Shown here piece after piece: positions 55,077 through 64,000 of a stretch of DNA of 64,000 bases. The position numbers and the translations under genes are program-made. Source of the stretch: Roridomyces roridus (taxonomy: Eukaryota; Basidiomycota; Agaricomycetes; Agaricales; Mycenaceae). A model generated the notes under the pieces. That model did not search any database and was not told the DNA's origin. It saw nothing but the letters and a program-made list of their open reading frames with translations. The first letter of the stretch is position 1. Each line of letters opens with the position of its first letter. The stretch covers positions 186,001 through 250,000 of the forward strand of contig JARKIF010000039.1 in assembly GCA_029378245.1 (NCBI GenBank), in the 5' to 3' direction.

Positions 55077-57840
55077 CCGTCCAGCTTCTGCTTTATTTCC
55101 GACAACCTCTCCATCTGAGTCTTCAACGACCTCCGCTGTGCACACACCACCGGATCTTCCGCCATCAGCTCCTGCATCTTGACGCTCACATCCGATCCAC
55201 TAAGCAACTGCTCAAACAACATGGGTTGCAGCCGCTCAGCCATGCGTTGATTGAATTCGTGCTCGATGAGAAGCGGGACGTAGTCGATTATACGCTGTCA
55301 ATATATCAGTTGGATGAACCTTCATGGAAAGAATAAACTCACTTGGTACGCGATCTGCCAGTACGCCCGCGTTTTCGCCATGAGGTGGAGCTCCTCGGAG
55401 AACGGCAGGCTCTCGATTTCAATATAGCGCACGGCAGGGGGGGAAGGGGATCGAGGACGACCCGACAAATAGTGCCTTGAATGATGATGGACACTGTTGT
55501 ACCGCCCAAGCCAAGCGTGGGTCTCCGACTGCAAATGATCCGTGTTTTGTAAAGAGCGGTACCCTCTCGAGGACCAGCATCTTCTCGAGCGTCTTCAGGG
55601 CCTCGACTCGACAGCGCTCGAGTTCCGCGCAGGTGAGTTCTCTGTATACCCAATTGAGCAACAAAGCGTCGATTGAAGTAAAGGCGCACCGAATGTACTC
55701 TTTCAGTTGCGTAAATTGGGCAAAATATTTGTCCATGAGCGTATCCGAAAGAAAATCCGAAGCACTTTTGACGACAGCTTGGAAGCACGCCAAGGACGGG
55801 TTTCTCCATTGGCCAGTAAATCGCGAAACGAGGCTCTTCATCGCGTCAAATGGGACATGGCTCGGCAGCTCCCAGGTAATGGAGCTGTCTGACATTGAGG
55901 ACACTATTTTCAAGAGGAAAAGCAAACCAACATACCCTGTAATCACCTGCCGCACATCCACCAAGTCCAACGGGCCGACCGGCTCGACACCGTCTCTCGT
56001 CTCGACAACGTCCAGATTCGGATTTCAATAGTTGACATGACCTGAGAACGGCCGGAAATCGGGAACAGTGCTCTTGATGTCGGCTTGGAATCGAGCATAA
56101 TGCTGTCGGTTCGTCTGAACAAAAGCCTTGTGGTCTTCCGTGTCCCCAAATACCGCGGCACGAAAAGCCCTGCAGAATTCCGTCACCATGAGAAGAACTG
56201 CTGCCGCGGGCTCGCTGTCGCTGACGGGCGGTGACGGAAGCCGATTCAGGTCGTCGCTGCATTTCTCGAGCAGCCCCGCGACCTGGCGTCGGAGTCCAGG
56301 AAGGCTAGTCAAAAGAATCAGTTGGAGTCGAATTTCACGCAAAGAGAACTGTACCTGTCCTCCATATGACTGACGAGTAGCCTGCTCAAGCACGCCGAAA
56401 GGTTCGGTACCCCGAACCGACTGCGATCCGCAATATCTCGCCAAGGCTGCGTGGAATCAAAATACTCCGTGGCACGCCGCTCGGACTCGGTCTTGGTGAT
56501 GGCTTGCGCACGCTCTGCGTCAGCTGGAAGACGGACACAATAATATCCGTGCTTGAGCTCGAACCGACGGCCCTCCAACACGTCCGTCCACGTTTGCCGC
56601 GATCCTGTTGCGCCAGGTCCCAATAGATCCGGTTTGGTGAGCACAGCTAATCATTGGGTCTGAAAAAGGCGTCTCGGTATGGCTGTAGAACACGTACCAA
56701 TAGTACGCACTCCATCACGATCAGCCTCCTTGGCAAGCCGAGCGGCTTCCTGGTTCTGTAAATCATCTACACACTTGTCAGAATTACAGACAAAACGAGT
56801 GCGGAAAAACTTGCCGCTCATTGGGATCGTAACGAGAATGAGTGTCTTCCTGGCGGTGATGCGCGAAACGGTCAGATCGCGGACAACTCTAATTGCTTCT
56901 GGGGCGTCGTTTTGAATGAGTCCGGGGAGGTCGACAAACCCAAGGTCTGGATTCGTTAGCGCAGGGAACGGGCAGGAAGTATAATGTTCCTCACCAGTGA
57001 GTGTAGAATCCCGCAACTCTACTAAAATCGCGTTTTTGGAAAACGATAGGCGTCGGTCATCCGCCGGTGGGTTTTTCAGCCGGTCCTCCGTCTTGGTGTA
57101 AAAGTTTTGATATTGAATGTGAGGATGCAGGATCGCTGCTTGGGCGCGACGGAGCCACAGCTCAACGGCGGTTTTATCTGTAAGGATCGATCCAAACGCA
57201 TGGGTCTCGGGTGTAGCGTATTTGCTGCCGTCTTGTTTGTAATCGAATCGCAGGGAGATCTGGCAGGACCAGGAGTCGCTCTCGCCCGACATTGTGCACT
57301 CCATAGGACATCTGGGATATTTGCGGTCAATTCTGCAACGATAAATTCTGTGAAACTATCTCACCTTGTGCACGTCCCGCTGTCGCGAGGTACGTTGATC
57401 TAAAATAGGATCAGGATGAAATTGACGAGTAGAAAGGCAATTTACACCAGATACAGCTTCTACAAGCGAACTCTTCCCAGCTACATCAGACGCGTCAAAA
57501 TAGGTATCAAGAGGAGAGAAAAGGACGAACCAGATTGACCACCGATGACTGTAATATTGGGTACATCCAGAAAGGCATTTGCTCTGCAAGGGAATGTCAG
57601 AGAGACGGCGACATGGCGAACTGGCACGAACCCGAGTGCTCGAAGATCTCTATAAAGAGCCATAAGCTCCCTACGACGGCGTGCATAGTCGCTGGAGGAG
57701 ATGGCAGAGTTTTCTCGGGCATCTGGCGCATCCACAGGCTCGTCGTGGTCAGAGTCACTCGCACTGGGACGAGGAGTACCGCCGTCCCCATGGCCATTGG
57801 TGGTACCGCGGCGCGAGATCAGGCGACGCAGAGTGCTCAT
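55077..57840 (-). CDS. Dynamin-family GTPase (Mx/Vps1-like)
   Basis: Multi-exon gene, start at 57840 (MSTLRRLISRRGTTNGHGDG), stop at 55077. GTPase motifs are complete after splicing: G1 VIGGQSAGKSSLVEAVSGV (the intron lies inside the P-loop, between GGQS and GKSS), the switch region RDSGTCT, G3 LGFVDLPGL and G4 VLTKPDLLG. A helical stalk follows (PWRDIADRSRFGVPNLSACL, then RRQVAGLLEKCSDDLNRLPS), and the C terminus is a GTPase effector domain: QRIIDYVPLLIEHEFNQRMA and AEDPVVCAQRRSLKTQMERL. Dynamins assemble on membranes and use GTP hydrolysis to remodel or sever them. There is no PH domain or proline-rich tail, as in Vps1/Mx-type members. All key residues present; it looks functional. Confidence 0.87.
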
Positions 57841-57844
57841 CGTG

Positions 57845-58530
57845 GGTGGGATGTGGGTGGTATCTGTGCATGTACGTCCTCACAGAGGGTGTTATGTATG
57901 AAGACAGGCGTCCCTGCCTCGTTGAGGGAGAGCCTATCTTGGCTGGAAAGCGCCCAAGAATTTCCATGGGCGTCAGATTCTGAGTAAAAGGGCTCGAACA
58001 GCACGGTGGCACAAGGAGGCCCACGAAATTCGGAAGGGAGTTACTGCATTCGACGAGGATTTCAAAGACGAGCGCTTGACTCTCTCAGACGTATGGACCA
58101 AAAACACGAGCGGAGAAGCTCACCTTCTAATACGATACCCGTTTGCCGTCTGTCCGTTCACTGTGCCATGAGTGCTTGAGGAAGAGGGAAAATTCCGGAG
58201 CCAACATTGGTAAGCACGCAAAACTCGTCGGTGGGAATGAGTTTGCCGTATGCGCGGACACCAAATGGGCAGCTTGTGAAAGTAAAGAAAACACAGTCCA
58301 GCAGTTTGCAAGGAAGGTAAAGGAGTCTCATAAAATGTAAGAGGTGACGACGACAAACAAAATCAGCCGCAGTTCAAAGGCCTTATATACGTTCGTCACA
58401 GCCACATGCTCGTCATCGTCGATCATATGCGATCACATGTCATCCAATTGGGCACCCTTGCTTCAGAGTATGTAGACCAAACGCCTCTATGTCTTTGGTC
58501 AGTGTCCGATAAGAAAATGAAAAATGGGCG
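57845..58530. other. Intergenic, no gene recognised
   Basis: No supportable ORF or RNA gene between the dynamin promoter and the second hAT-type element. Confidence 0.4.
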
Positions 58531-58539
58531 AGATTTTTC

Positions 58540-59400
58540 TAAGGCTGAAACCATATCGTTTCCATTTGCAGATCTGGGCAAATCAAACGGAAACGGTACA
58601 CAAACATTTGTAAACCGTTTAAAACTGTTTTCAAACGGTATCTGGAGTGGCATGCAAAACCAGCCCACAACAAGGACCTACCTATGGGTGTTGAGTCCTT
58701 GGGTTAGTGTATGGTCACCATCTGGTTGCTGTCCAAGCCTGGGGGACTGTTCGGGGCTCTTTGATTATATGCCGGACCCTTGCCGGATGTCACCTGGCAT
58801 TCAGCAGTGTCAATTAGCGGGATCAGAAGTGATCCGACACCTTGCCGAGGGTGGCCGGTCGACGGGGTACCTATTTGACATCCGAGGGACCGGGGATCAC
58901 TGACAGCAGAGTCGCCAGTCCACGTCAAAAATGCCGCCTGGTCCAAGGGGCGATCAGCCGCGCTTCCGGCAAAATTGACCCACGTTGATTGTACGTGTTG
59001 ATTTTCTGATTGTACATGTTGATTTCCTCGCTTAAGCACTCGACATTGACTCGAGATTTAGCTTTCACCCAGCAGCACACAGAGCTGAATCTACCACTCA
59101 GTGCCGGCCACTTGCATTTGGCTGGTAAATGATAAATCCCAGAATGACTCGGACTCACCGGGATGCCTAGCCGAGAAAATCAACATGTACAATCAACAAA
59201 TCAATATGTACAATCAGCACGGGTCGATTTTGACGGAAGCGCGGCTGCTAGCCCCTTGGCCTGGTCGGAGTTGGCAGGTAACCATTTAAACTGTTTGTTT
59301 ATCATCTGTTTACCATTTGCACTGACCCACAAATTAAATGGAAATGAAAACGGTTGAAACCGTTTGCAAATGTTTGCAAACGGAAATGATTGCAGCCCTA
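58540..59400. mobile_element. hAT-type non-autonomous element, 8-bp TSD
   Basis: 861 bp, starts TAAGGCTGAAACCATATCG and ends with the imperfect inverted copy (reverse complement TAGGGCTGCAATCATTTCC). Perfect 8-bp flanking repeats GATTTTTC at 58532-58539 and 59401-59408. Subterminal AAACGGTTT/TTTGCAAA motifs. No transposase. Contains an internal ~105-bp imperfect inverted repeat. Family differs from the element at 24122. Confidence 0.88.
58937..59264. repeat. Internal ~105-bp imperfect inverted repeat
   Basis: 58937-59041 and 59158-59264 are inverted copies with scattered differences (AGCCGCGCTTCCG, TTGATTGTACATGTTGATTT). Each arm holds two or three tandem TTGATTGTAC-like units. This could be a foldback element nested in the hAT-type MITE. 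Confidence 0.8.
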
Positions 59401-59404
59401 GATT

Positions 59405-59770
59405 TTTCGGAGCGAGAATTTTGCGCGATGAATAACACCTGGCCCAAAACCAGTCCGCACCGTATTTGCTGATTCCTGGATAACCTGCCAGTGAAGTGAC
59501 TGACGTTGGGTCCATTTTCGTGATCATTCAGGAGTATATCTCTTTCTACCGCACTCCCATCTACATGAACTTTGCAAAAGGCTTCAACTGCATCCTCGCT
59601 GAGGGTCTCGCCGGCCTCACCGCCCCTCGGTATCGCATACCTCCCCTCGGGATGCCGTGGAACGCGGGATTGAGGACAAAGTCCAAAACTATGGTTTGTC
59701 CCGAAAGTGACCTTTCCTCCTTGTGCGACGACTAAGGGTGCTTTATAGATCCACGCCCACCTCAAAGGAC
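59405..59770. other. Spacer between two transposons, weak ORF
   Basis: The frame EYISFYRTPIYMNFAKGFNC (about 59530-59590) to 59735 looks protein-like and could be a host gene fragment cut up by insertions. Family not recognised. Confidence 0.25.
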
Positions 59771-59773
59771 TCA

Positions 59774-60672
59774 CACTGGGCGCAAAGCTATCGACATGTC
59801 ACATCGACATGTGCTCACAACATGTCGCCCCCACTCCCTTCCCACTTGCCTCGACATGCGGAAAACACGTGGCTCGGCAGCATGGCGATTTCCTTCCCAT
59901 TAGCTTCATTATTCTCACGAAGCATCTGATGGAAGGGATATCTCGATGCTCAGAACACATCCACGCCGAGATGCTGTGCATCACATCCGCACATTCCTTT
60001 TGCATAGAGAGTACTTGTTTCAGCAGGGGTCTAAATAGTAAATTTCTCTTTGTATCACATAAGAGGGAAATTCACCTCACGATGCATGTGTCCAAATTGC
60101 ACAATCTCATGTTCCTCATCTCGTCCGTGCCTGATGCTTCCGAGCTGGAAAACTAAGTGCTTCAGCATTCGATCAAAGATAATGATGAGCCAAGAATCAA
60201 AATCACACAGAATTTTCCTGGTCCGGGCCAACCCCTCATAGAGGTTGGGAATTTTTGTGCTGCTAAAGCGCAGTGCGATTCCCGGTTGATAATGATTATT
60301 CTGCTTGTTGCCGTATGCACGGCACAAAACCTATTGGAGATCGATGGCAGCTGCAATCAGACCATCAATTACCTCATTAATGGACACTGAGTTGGGTGGA
60401 TTCAGGCATATGTACATTCAGGGAAGCAAGAAAAAAACAGAGCCTCAGATGGAAAGCGGGCAAAAAACATTCACAAGAATATGGGTTGTGATGATCAGCT
60501 GGCCGGCGATGAGGATCACAATTTTAGATGCCGATTTGTGGGTACCAATTTGAATCCTCCCACATGTGATGTCACAGAACGACACGAGGCTAAAGCCACA
60601 TGTCGAGTGCACTGGGAGCGACATGTTGTGAGCACATGTCAATTTGACATGTCGACTTGTTTGTGCCCAGTG
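59774..60672. mobile_element. CACTA-like (CMC/EnSpm) non-autonomous element
   Basis: 899 bp. Ends CACTGGGCGCAAA and TTTGTGCCCAGTG, inverted over about 65 bp with subterminal GACATGT repeats in both orientations (TGTGCTCACAACATGTCG on both sides). A 3-bp repeat TCA flanks it (59771-59773 and 60673-60675). CACT(A/G) termini plus a 3-bp TSD and short subterminal repeats are the hallmarks of CACTA transposons. No transposase frame. Confidence 0.75.
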
Positions 60673-60675
60673 TCA

Positions 60676-61267
60676 GGGACGCTGTCACAACCAAAGACGA
60701 CGAAAAGGTATTCATTAAGCATGTTAGCAACGCCGTGTGAGTTCACAACCATTCCTCCTCATTTTCTTGCTCACTTCAACCAAAAACAGTCTCTACAACG
60801 TGCCTTTTTCGCTCGCAAGCCCGTTACCATTCCACATGTGTTAGATTGGACAACTGATCGAATACAACAGCTGGGGGGCTTGAGCTCGCAAGCCCCCGTA
60901 TATATAGTAAATCTAGTGCTGCGCCGCAGCGCTGCGCAGAATCCGGTGCAGCCGTAGAACCAGACTGCGCGGCGTCCCAAATAATCTCCAACCCGGAGTT
61001 TCTCCGTGCGCACACAGCGGGCTCATTTCCAACACTCCCACTAGACCGCTGTGTGCCGAACCAAAATAAAAGAAATAAAGTTGAAGGCTCCCACTGGAAT
61101 CAAACTCGTTCCCAGTCCATGCCTTCCTGCGTACTCTCCTCTCTCTTCTCTCTCGTCCACATCAAGTCCACGTTGTCTGGTCGTTCCAGTTCGGTTCAGG
61201 TTCATCCGCTCGGTGACACAGTCGGTCGTGCGAAGCGTGTCAGAGGTCACGAGTTCTTCGGCACAAG
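60676..61267. other. Intergenic with a GC hairpin
   Basis: No recognised gene. A strong hairpin GGGGGCTTG-AGCTCG-CAAGCCCCC lies at 60874-60897, followed by a GCTGCGCCGCAGCGCTGCGC stretch (about 60920-60940). Confidence 0.4.
60874..60897. repeat. Hairpin with 9-bp GC-rich arms
   Basis: GGGGGCTTG and CAAGCCCCC arms around AGCTCG; a TATATA stretch follows. Could be a terminator-like or transposon-end structure. Confidence 0.85.
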
Positions 61268-61321
61268 CAGGGCAAGCTGAACCCGCACAAGATTGCGGAA
61301 GGTCCCTGGCAGATCATTTCG

Positions 61322-62653
61322 ATGGACTTGATCGGGCCGCTGCCGATTAGCAACGGTCACAACGCGATTCAAGTCTGGGTGGACACCTTCAGCAAAATGA
61401 TTCACGTGGAGCCCACAACCATGGAAATCACGGCTGAAGGAGTTGCGCGTTTGACACGTGACCGTGTGATTAGATATCACGGGGTACCTCGAAAGATCAT
61501 CTCGGATCGGGATCCGAGATATGTAGGAGGCTTTATGCGGGAGCTCAATAAGATCCTGGGGATCGAAATGAACCCGAGTACGGCACACCATCCGATAACC
61601 GACGGGCAGACGGAACGGATGAACCAGGAGATCGAGAAATATCTCCGAATATTTATAAATTATCATCAGGCGGACTGGGCCGAGTGGCTCTCCCTGGCGG
61701 AGTTCTGTTACAACGACAAGGCCAGTTCGGCAACGAAGGCCTCGCCGTTTTATTTAAATACCGGCTATCACCCTTGGAAAGGGATCGAGAATGCCGTGGA
61801 GACGAGGAACGAGGCCGCCGAGGAGTTTGGCACGAAGATGAAGAAAATTCGTGATGAAGCCACGGCGGCATTAGAAAAAACACAAAAAACAATGGAAAAA
61901 TCATATAATCTACGACGGCGACCAGCGCCAGTATTTAAAAAGGGAGACAAGGTCTGGATTGAGGCGACGAACATCCAGACAGATAGACCCTCGAAGAAGC
62001 TGGGAGATAGGAGGCTCGGACCGTACGAGGTCCTGGAGAAAGTCGGAGCGTCTTCCTATAGGTTGAAATTGCCGAGCACGGACAAGTCACATCCGGTGTT
62101 CAACGAGGCGATTCTCACACCGTATACAGAACCGCCCGAGAATCGAAGGGAGAAACGGCCGCCGCCGAAAATCATATCCAGCGAGGAGGAATATGAGGTG
62201 GAGGAGATTCTGAAACACCGCAAGATGGGGCGCGGGTTTCAATATTTAATAAAGTGGAAGAACTATCCTATGGGAGAAAGGACGTGGGAACCATCGCGCA
62301 ACTTGACGCATGCAAAAAAGCTGTTGGACAAATATAACAGGGAACACAGCATTGATGTCAGGACACTACCCACGCTCCCGGCTGGATATTGGGACGGCGA
62401 ATGCAAAAGATTCGTCCCAAAGGAGGAGTCCCAACAATACTCAAAGAAGAAATTATTTATACCCGATGAAAATCGGTTTGTCGACATCGACGAGGACGTC
62501 GATCCTAGAGAGGGGGTAATGTCACGCGCTGACCTATTTGCGCACGTGACAACGCCAAACAAACCCGATATACATTGGCGCCGCACAGCGTTAAAGTCAT
62601 GGGAACCCTGTCTCGATCGGATTGAAGAAGAAGCCGAGGAAGACATTATTTAA
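61322..62653 (+). CDS. Ty3/gypsy integrase C-terminal part with GPY/F and chromodomain
   Basis: A 443-codon frame, open upstream to 61271. The integrase triad is complete: Asp in MDLIGPLP, Asp in ISDRDPRYVGG, Glu in TDGQTERMNQ with the DD35E spacing. A GPY/F module follows (RRLGPYEVLEKVGASSYRLK), then a chromodomain YEVEEILKHRKMGRGFQYLI then KWKNYPMGERTWEP, with the aromatic residues expected to read methylated H3K9 and steer integration to heterochromatin. The last 44 codons (MSRADLF on) lie inside the 3' LTR. No stop or frameshift, so the truncation is recent or the frame is preserved by chance. It is not autonomous because RT is missing. Confidence 0.88.
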   Translation: MDLIGPLPISNGHNAIQVWVDTFSKMIHVEPTTMEITAEGVARLTRDRVIRYHGVPRKIISDRDPRYVGGFMRELNKILGIEMNPSTAHHPITDGQTERMNQEIEKYLRIFINYHQADWAEWLSLAEFCYNDKASSATKASPFYLNTGYHPWKGIENAVETRNEAAEEFGTKMKKIRDEATAALEKTQKTMEKSYNLRRRPAPVFKKGDKVWIEATNIQTDRPSKKLGDRRLGPYEVLEKVGASSYRLKLPSTDKSHPVFNEAILTPYTEPPENRREKRPPPKIISSEEEYEVEEILKHRKMGRGFQYLIKWKNYPMGERTWEPSRNLTHAKKLLDKYNREHSIDVRTLPTLPAGYWDGECKRFVPKEESQQYSKKKLFIPDENRFVDIDEDVDPREGVMSRADLFAHVTTPNKPDIHWRRTALKSWEPCLDRIEEEAEEDII

Positions 62654-62995
62654 AGACGTGGGATAAGTTTCATATTTATGCACGACAGCGTGGATGAGGG
62701 ATGAAGTTTTCGATCAGTGAACTGTCAGATCATGACAGGCTTCTATGAAGAACACGGTGTAGACATGACAATAGGAAACGACAAAGATGCAGAACAATAG
62801 TGCATGTCGGAAGCCAGGACAATTAGTGTAGCATCGTAGATCTATTCCTCATAGTATAAAAGCAGTAGCTAGTCGTCGTATTCTGTACCCTCTCCTAGAC
62901 TTTTATTCAGTTCATTTTACGAGCTTTAGTAGCGCACTACCCAATCCACAGCATCTTACCGCTGTTGGACGCGTGAAACAAGTCTTGTCGTGACA
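62520..62995 (+). repeat. 3' LTR of the gypsy element
   Basis: 476 bp from TGTCACG to CGTGACA (7-bp perfect inverted ends), directly preceded by the polypurine tract AGAGAGGGGGTAA (62507-62519). TATAAAAG at about 62857. Confidence 0.85.
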
Positions 62996-62999
62996 TGAG

Positions 63000-64000
63000 C
63001 TCCATTGTTTTATCTGGACTATGCCGTCTGACCTCGGTCCACAGGATACAAATCGACAAACTGCAATCCATTCTGGAAGCATACGGGGTGCAGGTTCACT
63101 CCATCACCATCCGATTGGATCGTCTTGCGGACATCAACCCCAAGACGACTCGCTCATACACACCCAAATGGTTGCCATGTGAGTTCCAGCCGAGCATTTC
63201 ATGTGGATCCAGAGAAATGTCAAACCTGGATATCAGATCGTGTGGACCTGGAATTCAGCTGGGCTTCCAGGTTAATATGACAGCTGGGTTCCAGGTCTCA
63301 GAGCGCTGGACTCCAGTTAACCGAGTTTGGTAGCGAACAGCTGGATGTTCGGGTCGTACAAAAGTCGTACAATGTTGTAGATTTAGGTAGAATGAAGATG
63401 TATTTGGTCGTCTACAATGTACTCGTCTATACTGAGAACTAAGATGGAGACTCAGACCGTCTTGAAATCATGCGAGTGCTTACTGTTGATACCTTTTCTT
63501 CCCATTTTTCCTGCACCCTCAACCTGGACAGCCCAACAAAGCTCCAATTGAGTTTCCACGGGCATCGCTGCGCCCTGCTCGCTGGTCCGACTCCGACTCG
63601 GCGTCGGGAGTCCGTGGCCGTCGCTGTCAAGCGTGGAGCCGTCCTGACTCGGTGACACCAGCAGCAGCAGCCGATCGGAGGCAGCTGTGCGCTCGCGAGG
63701 TCGCGTTGAGTTGGGAGGTCAGCGGCGTCGTATCGGGTGGTGAACTCGGGAGAAAGAACAGAAGATGACAGGGGAGAGAAGATGAATTTCGACAAGTCCG
63801 TTGCCGAGATCATGTGGATACACGTGATGTTCGTTGATGACTAGATTCGGAAAGATGACAACGGTCGCAACAACACTTCCTTTCTTCCCTCCATCTCCAT
63901 CTCCATCCTCTCCTCCTCCAGCCCAGAGCTCTGGGCTTCAATGGCAAGTTCTCATGGCACTTGCACTTTTCGCTATCTCTGACCTGCGTCTCTCAGGCTC
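63000..64000. other. Right end of window, no gene fixed
   Basis: A frame QIDKLQSILEAYGVQVHSIT followed by LDRLADINPKTTRSYTPKWL (about 63050-63175) looks coding and is followed by a donor-like GTGAGTTCC, but no family is recognised. 63241-63320 has four successive CTGG...CCAG or CTGG...TCAG mini-palindromes. Nothing else supportable. Confidence 0.35.

Larger units (their letters stand above)
61268..62995 (+). mobile_element. 5'-truncated Ty3/gypsy chromovirus
   Basis: Only the 3' end of a gypsy retrotransposon remains: integrase catalytic core to 3' LTR. Gag, protease, RT and RNase H are absent. Homology begins at about GKLNPHKIAEGPW (61271), so the 5' break is near 61268. The 3' LTR is 62520-62995. 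Without a 5' LTR no target duplication can be scored; the five bases after the 3' LTR are TGAGC. Confidence 0.85.

Noticed and set aside
62726..62995. Shorter LTR starting at TGTCAGATCATGACA
   Set aside because: The start at 62520 is directly preceded by a polypurine tract and gives 7-bp perfect inverted ends.
1..64000. CRISPR arrays or operon-style gene clusters
   Set aside because: No regularly spaced repeats; spliced eukaryotic genes throughout.

Overview
The window comes from a filamentous basidiomycete, most likely a mushroom-forming agaricomycete. The evidence is short (about 46-65 nt) introns in nearly every gene, a U2 snRNA, a large family of 'coiled-coil + F-box + degenerate LRR' proteins, AIM9-type mitochondrial kinase-fold proteins, a DUF3494 ice-binding protein, an ENA-type P-type ATPase and a chromodomain Ty3/gypsy fragment. 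All gene models were worked out by eye from splice sites and family motifs.

Layout. 1-7.3 kb is a tandem segmental duplication: each unit carries an ice-binding protein gene (-) and, upstream of it, a dead VAMP7-type SNARE gene. The window opens inside exon 2 of copy 1; copy 2 (4030-5023) is complete. 7.5-13 kb holds a disordered hypothetical protein, a terpene-synthase-like gene lacking the usual metal-binding residues, and three F-box genes or relics (2.7, 10 and 11.4 kb). 14-23 kb holds three tandem AIM9-like paralogues: one intact, two frameshifted, and all three lacking the catalytic aspartate. A U2 snRNA gene with a TATA box lies at 20.05 kb. 24-35 kb is ordinary gene space: an F-box gene, a small tail-anchored protein, DPB4 (Pol epsilon histone-fold subunit) with a 7-nt microexon, an ENA-type cation ATPase and another F-box gene, plus a hAT-type MITE. 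35-54 kb is gene-poor and repeat-rich, with two paralogous F-box/zinc-finger genes, a small unknown gene and its dead paralogue. 55-57.8 kb is a dynamin-family GTPase. 58.5-63 kb is a transposon cluster: a hAT-type MITE, a CACTA-like element and a 5'-truncated gypsy element with its 3' LTR.

The most unusual feature is a dispersed family of nine elements (labelled A-I, about 0.45-1.0 kb, both strands, 13-55 kb). Most have a TATA box in a conserved context (clearly degenerate in I), a divergent middle with plausible introns, and a 3' domain that appears to fold as RNA: an outer stem with compensatory changes, an inner hairpin, and a second hairpin whose sequence differs between subfamilies while its pairing is kept. 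None encodes a protein I recognise. They could be a non-autonomous retroelement, a spliced non-coding RNA family, or small-protein genes; I could not decide between these from sequence alone.

Functionally the window is a mix: housekeeping (U2, DPB4, ion pump, dynamin), niche adaptation (ice binding) and a turnover zone where F-box, AIM9-like and SNARE genes have been duplicated and broken by small indels. Gene order does not suggest a biosynthetic cluster around the terpene-synthase-like gene.
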